A DNA stretch of 64,000 bases from CALDTK01 sp965215215 (lineage in GTDB: Bacteria > Bacteroidota > Bacteroidia > Chitinophagales > Saprospiraceae). Position 1 is the stretch's first letter, and every line of letters starts with the position of its first letter. The DNA lies in contig OZ244043.1 of the NCBI GenBank assembly GCA_965215215.1, forward strand, positions 2,542,001 to 2,606,000. Reading direction: 5' to 3'. Made by a program: the position numbers and the translations under genes. Positions 40,747 to 49,482 of this stretch are shown here, piece after piece. The notes beneath the pieces are model-generated. The model did no database searches and was not told the DNA's origin. It worked only from the letters and a program-made list of their open reading frames with translations.

Positions 40747-42519
40747 CTACTTCACCAAACTCCCCGCCCCAAGCACCGCGCCACCGGCGCCAACCACCCG
40801 GTAGTAGTACACCCCAGGCACCCAATCACCGGTATACACCGTGGTGCGCCGACCGACCAGCGGCAAATCGCGCTCGACCACCCGCCCGATCCCATCCGTC
40901 ACGAATAAGCTGGCCCCCACCCGATCTTCCGGCAGGACCAGGTCGAAGCCACGACCCACCGGGTTCGGGCCAACGGTAATCCTCAAATCGAGCGCTTCCC
41001 GCGTCGGGGTACTCGAGCCCGCGTAAGCCTGCGCCGCCCCGACGGCCGCCGCGGCGTTCACCCGGCCGTAGCCGAAACTCGCGTTCGGACTCACCACATC
41101 GGCCGCCGAGCAGGCCGCATCCGCGGCCGGGGCAGCAGCCGCATCCGCGGTCCTCAGCAGCATGGCCTCGATGGTATCCACCTGCCCGGCCAGCGCCGGG
41201 TTGGCGCTTATCATCAGGGCGACCACGCCGGCGACGTGCGGACCGGCCATGCTCGTACCGCTGAAGCTGGCGTAACCGGAGTCCGGAACCGTGGACCGGA
41301 CCGCCACCCCGGGGGCGGCCACGCTGGGCCGTATCCCTACCGAGTCGCCCAGGCTTCCCCGACTGCTAAAATTGGCGAGCTCGCCGTCCATCCGGTGTGC
41401 GCCGACCGAGATCGCACCGGCGACCCCGGCCGGGATCCGACTGACCGTGTTGCAGTCCGGACCGCTGTTGCCCGCCGAAACCACCACGACTACCCCCGCC
41501 GCGCGCAGCGCGGCCACCGCCTGGTCGTAGCCCGCGTACGTCGTCGAATCGCAACCCTCGCTCAGGGGGCAGCTCCAGGAGTTGGCGATCACGTCGGGGG
41601 CTAGCTCGGGACGCGGATCCTCGCCGTTCAAATCCGTGGGCGCGAGAAACCACTGGAAACACTCCAGGTAGCTCGCCGCCGTGCCGTCGCCGCGGTCCAT
41701 GTTCCTACAGCCGATCCAGTTGGCTTCGGGGGCGACGCCCGTCTCGTTTTCCGCGTCGGAGCCCACCATCGTGCCCATCGTGTGGGTCCCGTGCGATCCG
41801 TCGTCGCAGGGCCGGTCCGAGTCGTAACCACACCGGTTATTCGAGTCCGTGTTGTTCGGGGTTTGCGCGCGAATCGCGTCGTGCCAATTGTAATCGTGCA
41901 CGATCAAACTGTCCGGCGTACCCGCCGGCGCATCGCGCACGCCCCGGTACTTCGAGCGTAGGGCCGGATGGGTCCAGTCGTAACCCGTATCCTGGCCCGC
42001 GATGGTCACGCCCGCACCCCGGACGCCCTGCGCCCAAACGCTCGGTACGTCCAGGTACACGAGTCCCCACTCCGGACCGGGTTCGCGCCGCTGCAGGGGG
42101 GAAGTGCTCGGTACGCGCACTTCCAACTCCGCGCGGGGAACCTGTACGACGCGTGTTACCCCGACGCTCCTCGCCATCGAGGCTACCGCCGCCGCGTCGG
42201 CCGCCGGTACGTACACCGCGTTCGCGATCCAGTAGTGCTCGTAGGCAAAACCCGCGTCGCGCAGCGAAGCGAGTAGGGGGGCGTGGCGGGAGGCGTTTTG
42301 CCGCAAGGCCGCGTGTACGTAGGCTCCTTTCTCTTCTTTCGTGGCCAGGGAATTGGCCGCGGATAGGTCGGGGTAATCGTCGTAGAGCGCGAGCACGCCC
42401 GCGGTGCCCTCCTGCGCCAGCGCCGCCACGACGGCGGGGGCGACGTCGGCGGACTGTCCGCGCGCCAGAGTCGAAACGCCCAGCGAGAGTAGTAGAGCGT
42501 AGAGGGGGGCGGTGCGCAT
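40747..42519 (-). CDS. S8 family subtilisin-like peptidase with T9SS sorting domain
   Basis: 590 residues. Signal peptide to about residue 21 (LARGQ). After a propeptide, the catalytic triad is Asp177 (AGQDTGYDW), His243 (GSHGTHTMG) and Ser423 (FSGTSMAGPHVAG), with the oxyanion Asn in ISAGNSGP-like VSAGNSGPDC. The C-terminal ~80 residues form a type A T9SS sorting domain starting LRITVGPNPVG and ending AGSLVK. Predicted secreted or cell-surface protease. A GCC/GGC-stem hairpin variant is at 42295. Confidence 0.94.
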   Translation of the reverse strand: MRTAPLYALLLSLGVSTLARGQSADVAPAVVAALAQEGTAGVLALYDDYPDLSAANSLATKEEKGAYVHAALRQNASRHAPLLASLRDAGFAYEHYWIANAVYVPAADAAAVASMARSVGVTRVVQVPRAELEVRVPSTSPLQRREPGPEWGLVYLDVPSVWAQGVRGAGVTIAGQDTGYDWTHPALRSKYRGVRDAPAGTPDSLIVHDYNWHDAIRAQTPNNTDSNNRCGYDSDRPCDDGSHGTHTMGTMVGSDAENETGVAPEANWIGCRNMDRGDGTAASYLECFQWFLAPTDLNGEDPRPELAPDVIANSWSCPLSEGCDSTTYAGYDQAVAALRAAGVVVVVSAGNSGPDCNTVSRIPAGVAGAISVGAHRMDGELANFSSRGSLGDSVGIRPSVAAPGVAVRSTVPDSGYASFSGTSMAGPHVAGVVALMISANPALAGQVDTIEAMLLRTADAAAAPAADAACSAADVVSPNASFGYGRVNAAAAVGAAQAYAGSSTPTREALDLRITVGPNPVGRGFDLVLPEDRVGASLFVTDGIGRVVERDLPLVGRRTTVYTGDWVPGVYYYRVVGAGGAVLGAGSLVK

Positions 42520-42530
42520 GGGGGAGGGTT

Positions 42531-43469
42531 TTATCGTCGGCTGAGTGGCGTGAGGGTGTAGCCCTCGGCGCGCAGTAATCGGATTACGCCCTCCGGCCCG
42601 CCGAGGTGGCCTGCGCCCACGGCGAATAGGGTGGAACCGGCGGCGGCCTGCTCGCCCATCGGCTCGATCCAGCTGCGGTTGCGGGTGGTCAGGAGCGTCT
42701 CCTCGTGTCCGGCCAGGCCGCCCTCCTCACCCACGCTCATCGCGTACATCCCGTCGACGTCGCCGGTGGCGTAAATTTTGGCGAGCTCGGCGAGCTGGTC
42801 GTCGCCCTCCGGCGAGTCGATGGCCTCGAGCAGCATCTGCGCCTGCGCCCCGTAGGGGATCTTGTCGAAGAGACTCATCTGGAAGGCCGCCGTCTCGAGG
42901 CCGCCGACCTCCTTCTCCGTGTCGCGGGCGATCTTATCCAATTCGAGCTCGTAGCTCTTCATGCTCGTGCCGCTGGTATCGCCCTCGCCGCCGGGGTCCA
43001 TCATCCCCTGCAGGTCGCTCAGGTCGGTTTGCGCGAGCATCGACAAAAACATGGGCTTCACCTTGTCGAGGAACATCATCGGCAGGCCGAGCTCCGAGAA
43101 GTGGTCGTTGACGCGCGTGTACTCCTCGGGGGTCAGGAGGTCCTGAAGCGTGGTGTCGTTCTTCATGAAGGCCTCCATCATGAGTTGCATCTGCACGCTC
43201 ATGTCGGTCATCTCGCTCGGGTCGATCTCGAAGGTGACGTTCCGCGACCGGTTGAGCGCGGCCATCAGGGAGTCGGAGATGAGGAAGTCATCGCCGCCGA
43301 TGAGGTGGATGGTACCGAACAGGTAGCTCGGCGCGGGCAGCGAGTCGCCGTCGATGCGCCAGAGCAGCGCGTGCTCCAGGGTGTCGGGCACCGCTTGCGT
43401 CTGGGCACGCGCCCCGACGGCGGCGACCAGGCCGAGCGTGAGCAGACAGGAACGCAGGAAGGTAATCAT
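42531..43469 (-). CDS. TraB/GumN family protein
   Basis: 312 residues. Signal peptide (to GARAQ). TraB/GumN family hallmarks: LFGTIHLIGGDDF near the N-terminus (GxxH motif) and FAVGAGHLGGPEGVIRLLRAEGY at the C-terminus (second GxxH). Family members are predicted metalloprotease-like (Tiki-related) enzymes. It follows the subtilase on the same strand with 11 bp between, so likely co-transcribed. Confidence 0.9.
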   Translation of the reverse strand: MITFLRSCLLTLGLVAAVGARAQTQAVPDTLEHALLWRIDGDSLPAPSYLFGTIHLIGGDDFLISDSLMAALNRSRNVTFEIDPSEMTDMSVQMQLMMEAFMKNDTTLQDLLTPEEYTRVNDHFSELGLPMMFLDKVKPMFLSMLAQTDLSDLQGMMDPGGEGDTSGTSMKSYELELDKIARDTEKEVGGLETAAFQMSLFDKIPYGAQAQMLLEAIDSPEGDDQLAELAKIYATGDVDGMYAMSVGEEGGLAGHEETLLTTRNRSWIEPMGEQAAAGSTLFAVGAGHLGGPEGVIRLLRAEGYTLTPLSRR

Positions 43470-43487
43470 GTACGTGAGGTGGGAATG

Positions 43488-43501
43488 GCTTCCGCCAAAA
43501 C
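43488..43501 (-). repeat. Interspersed hairpin motif (exact copy) between TraB and FkbM genes
   Basis: GCTTCCGCCAAAAC on plus, within the 82-bp divergent intergenic region. Confidence 0.85.
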
Positions 43502-43538
43502 GTGGCGCGCGCGACTAGAGTTGCCGAACGGCCCCGGC

Positions 43539-43546
43539 TACATTCG
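43539..43546 (+). promoter_or_regulatory. -7-like box upstream of the FkbM methyltransferase gene
   Basis: TACATTCG followed by five bases and the ATG. Same spacing as at pyrH and asnS. A TTG at 43521 is 15 nt upstream of the TA, shorter than usual. Confidence 0.35.
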
Positions 43547-43551
43547 CGGCG

Positions 43552-44490
43552 ATGGACACGAATGTAGCCCCCCGCCTTAGCGCCGACGAAATCAGCGACC
43601 GCCTCGAGGTGGCCGCGCGCCTCGCCGCGGGTTCGCGACTGGGGCGCCTCTGGCACGCGCCCGAGCGGTTCGTGCGCGGACAGTGGTTTCGGCGGGTGGG
43701 CTACCGCAAGCAACCGGAGGGGCTCGCCGTGGACGCCGACACCATCTACGGCAAGCCCCTGCGCGTGCTGCTGCCGGCCGGACTCGAGATCTACCTCCTC
43801 GGCGCCAAGGGGCACCCCTCCGAGTTGCGACTGGCCCGCCTCATGCTGGCCCGCCTCCGCCCGGGCGATACGTTTGTCGACGTAGGCGCGCACTTCGGCT
43901 TTTTCAGTGGCCTGGCCGCCGAGCTGGTGGGGCGCGAGGGCCGGGTGGTCGCCTGCGAGGCGGCCCCCCGGACCTTCGGGGTGCTCGCCCGAAACCTCGC
44001 CAACGTGCCGCAGGCCGCGGCGCACCACCTGGCCGTGGCTGCCGAAGCCGGACAGCTCGAGTTTGCCGAGTTCCCGTTGGCCTACTCGGAGTACAGTACG
44101 CTGCACCCGGAGCAGTTCGACCGCGCCGGTTGGCGCGCCGAGCACGCGCCCGAAACCGTGTCGGTGCGCGCCCTGCCCCTCGACGAGCTCGTCGGTGCCG
44201 ACCGGGCGCACTTCGTGAAGGTCGACGTGGAGGGCGCCGAAGACGTGGTGGTGGACGGGGCCTCGGCGCTACTCGCCCGTCCCCATCCACCGCTACTCTG
44301 CCTGGAGTACCTCGTGGAAAGTCGCGGAAACCAAGCGCACCGGCGGGCCTGTGCCGTTTTAGCGGAAGCGGGCTTCGGGCTGCACCGCATCAACGAAGAT
44401 GGGACCTTGCGACTCAGTGACCTCGCCGGGGTGGAGGCCGAGCTAACGGGCCGGGGCCAGGAATCCGACAACATCGTCTTCGTAAAGTAG
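43552..44490 (+). CDS. FkbM family SAM-dependent methyltransferase
   Basis: 312 residues. Rossmann motif I as TFVDVGAHFGFFSG; motif post-I VVACEAAPRTF; FkbM signature VKVDVEGAEDVVVDGA with LCLEYLVE. It methylates a hydroxyl group, often on a sugar or polyketide. An N-terminal ~100-residue region precedes the catalytic domain. No glycosyltransferases are adjacent, so the substrate cannot be inferred. Exact hairpin motif at 44356 in the opposite (sense-hairpin) orientation. Confidence 0.9.
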   Translation: MDTNVAPRLSADEISDRLEVAARLAAGSRLGRLWHAPERFVRGQWFRRVGYRKQPEGLAVDADTIYGKPLRVLLPAGLEIYLLGAKGHPSELRLARLMLARLRPGDTFVDVGAHFGFFSGLAAELVGREGRVVACEAAPRTFGVLARNLANVPQAAAHHLAVAAEAGQLEFAEFPLAYSEYSTLHPEQFDRAGWRAEHAPETVSVRALPLDELVGADRAHFVKVDVEGAEDVVVDGASALLARPHPPLLCLEYLVESRGNQAHRRACAVLAEAGFGLHRINEDGTLRLSDLAGVEAELTGRGQESDNIVFVK

Positions 44491-44575
44491 GCTTACCGGG
44501 GGCGAGGCATCATACGGGCGCGGGGTTACGTTGAGGACTGACGCCGCGCTACTCCTGCGCCGCGTGGAAAAAGCG

Positions 44576-44583
44576 TAATCTTG
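44576..44583 (+). promoter_or_regulatory. -7-like box upstream of bamD
   Basis: TAATCTTG, one mismatch from TAnnTTTG, 8 nt before the bamD ATG. Confidence 0.3.
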
Positions 44584-44591
44584 CCGGCCGT

Positions 44592-45410
44592 ATGAACCCA
44601 GCTTTCCGAATCCTCTGTCTCGGCGGCCTCCTCTCGCTAGCCGTCGGCTGCAAAACGGAGTACGAGAAGGTGCGTACGAGCGGCGACGCCGACCTGATCT
44701 TCGAGACGGCCAACGAGCTGTACGATCAGGGGAAGTACGCGAAGGCCCAGACGCTTTACGAGCAGGTGGTGAACGCCTACCGCGGCCGCGCGGAGCTGCA
44801 GCCGGCTTACTACAAGTACGCCACGACCTACTTCGAGACGGGGCAGTTCATCCTCGCCGCCTACTACTTCAAGAACTACGCGGAGACCTACCCGGGCTCC
44901 GACCAGCGCGGCGAAGCACAGTACATGGAGGCGATGAGCTACGTGGAGCTGTCGCCGGACTACCTGCTCGACCAGGAGTACACCGACAAGGCCATCGTCG
45001 CCCTGGAGCAGTACGCGAACACCTACCCGGACTCCGAGCGCGTGCCCGAGATCAACGCCCTGCTCGACGAGCTGCGCGCCAAGCTGGAGTCGAAGGCCTT
45101 CGCCGGCGCCGTGCTCTACTTCGACATGCAACAGTACCAGGCGGCAACCCAATCTTTCGAGCGGGTGTTACAAGACTACCCCGATTCGGACCGGGCGCAA
45201 CTCATCCGCTTCCGCATCGCCAACGCCCACGCCCGCCTGGCCGATAACTCGGTGGTAGCCAAACGCCGCGAGCGCTACGACGACGCGCTCGACGCCATCG
45301 GCGTTTACCTCAAGAAGTACCCCGACGGCAGCTACGCCAAAGTGATGCGCAACGAGCGCGAGCGGATCACCAACCTCCTGAAAGACAACGAGACTTATGT
45401 CAGATATTAA
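44592..45410 (+). CDS. bamD: Outer membrane protein assembly factor BamD
   Basis: 272 residues. Lipobox LAVGC (Cys20) and TPR-like repeats: ELYDQGKYAKAQTLYEQVVN, QFILAAYYFKNYAETYPGS, QYQAATQSFERVLQDYPDS, and NERERITNLLKDNE at the end. It is the essential lipoprotein scaffold of the BAM complex. The gene order bamD-rpoZ-coaBC-DUF4835 is conserved in Bacteroidota; its 3' end overlaps rpoZ by 14 bp. Confidence 0.95.
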   Translation: MNPAFRILCLGGLLSLAVGCKTEYEKVRTSGDADLIFETANELYDQGKYAKAQTLYEQVVNAYRGRAELQPAYYKYATTYFETGQFILAAYYFKNYAETYPGSDQRGEAQYMEAMSYVELSPDYLLDQEYTDKAIVALEQYANTYPDSERVPEINALLDELRAKLESKAFAGAVLYFDMQQYQAATQSFERVLQDYPDSDRAQLIRFRIANAHARLADNSVVAKRRERYDDALDAIGVYLKKYPDGSYAKVMRNERERITNLLKDNETYVRY

Positions 45411-45744
45411 AACCCTCGCCACCAACCTCGACGCGAACGCCGAGGCCCGTAACCTCTCCACGCTGGTCGACCGCACGGGCAACATCTACGAGACGCTCTC
45501 GATCATCTCGCGCCGCGCCCGCCAGCTGCAGATCAACATCCGCGAGGAGCTGACCGGGAAGCTCGCCGAGTTCGTCGAGACGGGCGAGACGATCGAGGAG
45601 ATCGTCGAGAACAAAGAGCAGATCGAGATCTCGCGCAGCTACGAGCGGCTCCCGAATCCCGCCATCATCGCCACCGGCGAGTACGTGCGCGGCGATCTAC
45701 ACGCGGAGTACCGCGACCGGAGTCGCGCGGTGGGCGACTTCTAG
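45397..45744 (+). CDS. rpoZ: DNA-directed RNA polymerase subunit omega (Rpb6-like)
   Basis: 115 residues of the Bacteroidota-type omega: IYETLSIISRRARQLQ with the conserved RARQI-like helix, and a C-terminal YERLPNPAIIATGEY. Usually hard to see by similarity to E. coli omega; position between bamD and coaBC is diagnostic. Start codon lies inside bamD. Confidence 0.92.
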   Translation: MSDIKTLATNLDANAEARNLSTLVDRTGNIYETLSIISRRARQLQINIREELTGKLAEFVETGETIEEIVENKEQIEISRSYERLPNPAIIATGEYVRGDLHAEYRDRSRAVGDF

Positions 45745-45759
45745 TCCCTCCCCCCAGCC

Positions 45760-47019
45760 TTGCGTGGTCGTAAAATCATTGTCGGGGTAAGCGGCAGCAT
45801 CGCCGCCTACAAATCCGTGCTGCTCGTACGCTTGCTCGTGAAAGCGGGCGCGGAGGTGCAGGTACTGATGACGCCCGCCGCCGCGGGGTTCGTGAGCCCG
45901 CTCACCTTCGCCACGCTCTCACACCGGTCGGTACTCACCTCGGTGATAAGCGGGGCTGGCTGGAACAACCACGTGGAGCTGGGCCTGTGGGCGGACGCCT
46001 ACGTGATTGCCCCCGCCACGGCCAACACGCTCGCGCGACTCGCCAACGGGATTTGCGACAGCATACTCGCCGCCGTGTACCTCTCGGCGCGTTGCCCGGT
46101 ACTGTTTGCGCCGGCGATGGACCTCGACATGTGGGCGCACCCGAGCACCGTGCGCAACGTGGAGCGGCTTCAGGGCTACGGCAACACCCTCATCCCCGTC
46201 GGCGAGGGTGAGCTGGCGAGCGGACTCTCGGGCGCCGGGCGGTTGGCCGAGCCGGCGGATATCGTCGCGGCCCTCGAACGGACGATCCGCGAGCCCCCCC
46301 CCGACACCGCTTCCCCCGGTCCCACGGGTACGCTCGGCGGAAAAACCGTGCTCGTGACCGCCGGCCCGACCCACGAGCCGATCGATCCGGTTCGGTTCAT
46401 CGGCAACCATTCGTCCGGTAAAATGGGCTTGGCCCTCACCGAGGCCCTACTCGCGCGCGGTGCCCGAGTGGTGCTCGTACTCGGGCCGACGGGGCTGCGT
46501 CCCGCAACAGACCCCCGGCTCGAGTTGGTGTCCGTGACTACCGCCGCGGAGATGCACGCGGCTTGCCTCCGGCGCTGGCCCGCGGCCGATGCCGGCGTCA
46601 TGGCGGCGGCCGTAGCCGATTACCGGCCGCGGGAGGCGGCGACACAGAAGATCAAAAAGGGCACTAGCGGCGCGGGTGGGGAAGGGCCTTGTATCGAGCT
46701 GGTCCGAAACCCGGACATCGCCGCCGAGCTGGGCGCATCGAAACGACCTGGCCAAATCCTGCTCGGCTTCGCCCTTGAGACCGAGCGTGGATTGGACCAC
46801 GCGCGCCAAAAACTCGTAGACAAGCACCTCGACGCGATCGCACTCAATCTGCACACGCCGGAGGCGAGCGCCTTCGGTGGCGACGTTAGTGCGATCACGC
46901 TGCTCGGTGCGGACAATAGCGAGCGGGCCCTCGGGTTACTTCCCAAGCGGGAGGCGGCCGGGTTGCTCGCCGACGCCGTAGCGGATTTACTAGAACGTGC
47001 TCTCAAGACCAAGCGATGA
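45760..47019 (+). CDS. coaBC: Bifunctional phosphopantothenoylcysteine decarboxylase/phosphopantothenate--cysteine ligase
   Basis: 419 residues from a TTG start (RGRKIIVGVSGSIAAYKS). The N-terminal flavoprotein CoaC has VSGSIAAYK, the active-site His region NNHVELGLWADAYVIAPATANT and the PAMDLDMW motif; the C-terminal CoaB has VLVTAGPTHEPIDPVRFIGNHSSGKMG and AAVADYRP. It performs steps 2-3 of CoA synthesis from pantothenate. Overlaps the next gene by 4 bp. Confidence 0.96.
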   Translation: MRGRKIIVGVSGSIAAYKSVLLVRLLVKAGAEVQVLMTPAAAGFVSPLTFATLSHRSVLTSVISGAGWNNHVELGLWADAYVIAPATANTLARLANGICDSILAAVYLSARCPVLFAPAMDLDMWAHPSTVRNVERLQGYGNTLIPVGEGELASGLSGAGRLAEPADIVAALERTIREPPPDTASPGPTGTLGGKTVLVTAGPTHEPIDPVRFIGNHSSGKMGLALTEALLARGARVVLVLGPTGLRPATDPRLELVSVTTAAEMHAACLRRWPAADAGVMAAAVADYRPREAATQKIKKGTSGAGGEGPCIELVRNPDIAAELGASKRPGQILLGFALETERGLDHARQKLVDKHLDAIALNLHTPEASAFGGDVSAITLLGADNSERALGLLPKREAAGLLADAVADLLERALKTKR

Positions 47020-47945
47020 CTGTATACCTACTCCGATCTTTTTTCGCGGCCGCTACCGCCTGCCTCGCCGCGGTCTTCGCCCTCGGCGCGGGGCAGCTCC
47101 GGGCCCAGGAGCTACGCGCGGTGATCACCGTCAATTCGGGCAACGCGAGTACCATCCCCCCGGAGTCGATCAAGGAGTTCGAGCAGACGGTGCAATCCTT
47201 CTTCAACGATACCCGCTTCACCGACGTCGAGTACGAGGAGGACGAGCGCATCGACTGTAACATCACGTTTACGATCACGGAAGATTCCGAGAACCAATTC
47301 GTAGCCGACGTGCTCGTGCAGCAGTCCCGACCCGTTTACGGTAGCGACTACCAGACCACCCTCTTCAACTACCTCGACAAGGGGACGGTGGTGATCTACC
47401 AGCAGTTCGGCAACATCGAGTTCAGCCGCGAAAATTACACGAGCGCGGTCTCGAGCCTGCTCACGTTTTACGCCTACCTCTTCATCGCCAACGATATGGA
47501 TACCTTCTCCCCCTTCGGTGGCGAGGAGTACTACAAGCTCGCGGAGCTCGTGATGAACAACGTGCCCAACGACGTGAGCGCGGTCGACAAGGCCTGGAAC
47601 AACAACTCGAACCCGCGTTCGCGTTTCAGCCTCCTGCAGGAACTGCGCAACCCCAGGGCCCGCCCGTACCGACAGATGATGTACGACTACCACCGCCTCG
47701 GACTCGACGTGATGGGGGGTGACGCGGTGGCCGGGCGTGCGGTCATGGCCAAATCGCTCGAGCAACTCAACGAGGTCCGCTCCGACATCCCGAACTCGGC
47801 GCTGCTCTCGATCTTCTCGAGCTCGAAGGCGCAGGAGATCGTGGACGTCTTCGTGGCCGCGCCCCAGAACGAGAAGCAGATCGCTTACTCCGTGATGGCG
47901 GCGATCGATCCGGCCAACATCAACAAGTTTTCGGCCATCCGCTAA
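47016..47945 (+). CDS. DUF4835 family exported protein
   Basis: 309 residues. Signal peptide ends at LRAQ. ELRAVITVNSGNA, DTRFTDVEYEEDERIDCNI, FNYLDKGTVVIYQQFGNIEF and FYAYLFIANDMDTFSPFGG match the Bacteroidota DUF4835 family, almost always downstream of coaBC. Function unknown; periplasmic. recN, a common next gene in this cluster elsewhere, is not present here. Confidence 0.9.
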   Translation: MTVYLLRSFFAAATACLAAVFALGAGQLRAQELRAVITVNSGNASTIPPESIKEFEQTVQSFFNDTRFTDVEYEEDERIDCNITFTITEDSENQFVADVLVQQSRPVYGSDYQTTLFNYLDKGTVVIYQQFGNIEFSRENYTSAVSSLLTFYAYLFIANDMDTFSPFGGEEYYKLAELVMNNVPNDVSAVDKAWNNNSNPRSRFSLLQELRNPRARPYRQMMYDYHRLGLDVMGGDAVAGRAVMAKSLEQLNEVRSDIPNSALLSIFSSSKAQEIVDVFVAAPQNEKQIAYSVMAAIDPANINKFSAIR

Positions 47946-47954
47946 CGAGGAGCG

Positions 47955-48989
47955 CTAACGGCGCGGCACCCGCAGGGTGTACGTATTGCCCGCGCTCACG
48001 GTGAGCTTCGATTCGATCAGCCAGGGGTTGAGCACCTTGAGCTCCCGGTAGCTCGCGTCGTACTGCTTGGCCCAATCGCCGAGGTTGGCGATCGACTCGC
48101 TCACCTCTACATCCTTAGTGTGCTCGATCGGCGTGTACAGTTGGTCGGCGTCGATGAAGTAACCGTAGTGGGTAGGGTCTTCGAGGATATCCTTCATGGC
48201 CACGATGCGAAATACGTAGCGGGAGGTCTCCTCGTTGAGGTTGAGGTCGTAGTAATCCTCGGCCCGCTGCCGGAGTACCTGCGAGGCGATGCCGGAGCCC
48301 CCGCGGTTGTAGGCGGCGGCGGCCAGTGTCCACGAACCGACCTTATCGTGCAAATCGCGCAGGAAGTGGGCGGCGGCGCGGGTGGATTTTTCGAGGTGGT
48401 AGCGCTCGTCGACCTCCCCGTCGATCTCCAGGCCGTACTGCTGCCCGGTACCCTTCATGAACTGCCAAAAGCCCTTGGCCCCGGCCGGGGAGGTTACGTT
48501 GCGGAAACCGCTCTCGGCCACGACGATGTACTTCAGGTCCTCCGGCACGCCCTCCTCGCGCAGGATGGACTCGATGAGCGGGAAGTGGCGCGTGGCGCTC
48601 TTGATGTTGAAGGTGGTGGAGGTGTGGTAGAAGGTGTTCGTGACCAACTCGCGCTCGAGGCGCTCGCGCACGTCCGTGTCCTCGATCGGGACGCGCTCCC
48701 CGGCGAAATCGTAGGCGACCTTGAGCGCGGGCGGGCGGATCTCCTGGGGGAACTTGAGGTTGTAACGCGTACTGGCCGCATCGGCGGCGAAGGCCTCCTC
48801 GCTCACGGTCGAACCGGGGGCATCCGAGCTTCCCGCATCGCGAAACGCGGAGAATACCATGAAAACGGCGACGGAGCTGAGCGTGAGGAGGTAGAGGACG
48901 GTGATGCGTTTCAAAGGGCGATTTTGCGGGGTGCGACAACGGGTGCGAGCGGAGACTACTTCCGCTTCAATATTGGTACCGTACTGCAC
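47955..48989 (-). CDS. Membrane-anchored lytic transglycosylase (SLT domain)
   Basis: 344 residues from ATG 48989, overlapping the upstream DUF2480 gene by 34 bp; a TTG at 48914 (giving KRITVLYLLTLSS) would avoid the overlap and is an alternative. One N-terminal transmembrane helix is followed by an SLT domain with catalytic Glu in VVAESGFRNVTSPAGAKG, then FMKGTGQQYGL and AAYNRGGSG. A C-terminal LysM-like segment (YRELKVLNPWL, NTYTLRVPRR) resembles MltD. It cleaves glycan strands of peptidoglycan. Confidence 0.92.
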   Translation of the reverse strand: MQYGTNIEAEVVSARTRCRTPQNRPLKRITVLYLLTLSSVAVFMVFSAFRDAGSSDAPGSTVSEEAFAADAASTRYNLKFPQEIRPPALKVAYDFAGERVPIEDTDVRERLERELVTNTFYHTSTTFNIKSATRHFPLIESILREEGVPEDLKYIVVAESGFRNVTSPAGAKGFWQFMKGTGQQYGLEIDGEVDERYHLEKSTRAAAHFLRDLHDKVGSWTLAAAAYNRGGSGIASQVLRQRAEDYYDLNLNEETSRYVFRIVAMKDILEDPTHYGYFIDADQLYTPIEHTKDVEVSESIANLGDWAKQYDASYRELKVLNPWLIESKLTVSAGNTYTLRVPRR

Positions 48990-49456
48990 GGTTCGCCGTA
49001 CATAAGCGATTTTACGACCGAATGAAGACGAAAAGCGATGGCCGCGTAGGCCTCCGGACCGATCTCGAGGTCGTCGCTACAGCCTTTGACCACCACGCGT
49101 CGGTCGCGGTAGGGCTCCACGTCCAGGACCCTAACCGCGGCGGCAATGGCGGCCCCGTCGGCGAGCTCGGGCCGGCCCACGTAGATGTCGGCCGCGAAGG
49201 GTGCCGCCGCGCTCGCTACGAGCATGTGCGCCCACTGGGGGATGATGGCCTCCGCGCTCGAATAGATGCACAGGCGCTTGCCCGCGCACGCTTCCCAATC
49301 GTACGCGCGCACCGCCGCGCGAAAGTCTCCCTCCCGCAGTGCGAGGCCCTGCCAGAGGTAGTCGGCGAGATCGAAGGGGTGCGCCTCTAGTTTTGGCGTG
49401 AGCTCATCTAATTTCAGGGTGACGAGACCGGAGGTGGCGATACGGTTAACGAGCAT
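48956..49456 (-). CDS. DUF2480 family protein
   Basis: 166 residues. LVNRIATSGLVTLKLDELTP at the start and WQGLALREGDFRAAV, IYSSAEAIIPQWAHMLVAS, VVVKGCSD and EAYAAIAFRLHSVVKSLMYGEPCS match the small cytosolic DUF2480 family of Bacteroidota. Function unknown. It carries a GTGA-loop version of the hairpin motif at 49390. Probably co-transcribed with the transglycosylase. Confidence 0.88.
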   Translation of the reverse strand: MLVNRIATSGLVTLKLDELTPKLEAHPFDLADYLWQGLALREGDFRAAVRAYDWEACAGKRLCIYSSAEAIIPQWAHMLVASAAAPFAADIYVGRPELADGAAIAAAVRVLDVEPYRDRRVVVKGCSDDLEIGPEAYAAIAFRLHSVVKSLMYGEPCSTVPILKRK

Positions 49457-49482
49457 ACCCCGTTAACGCGCGAGGGGGTGGA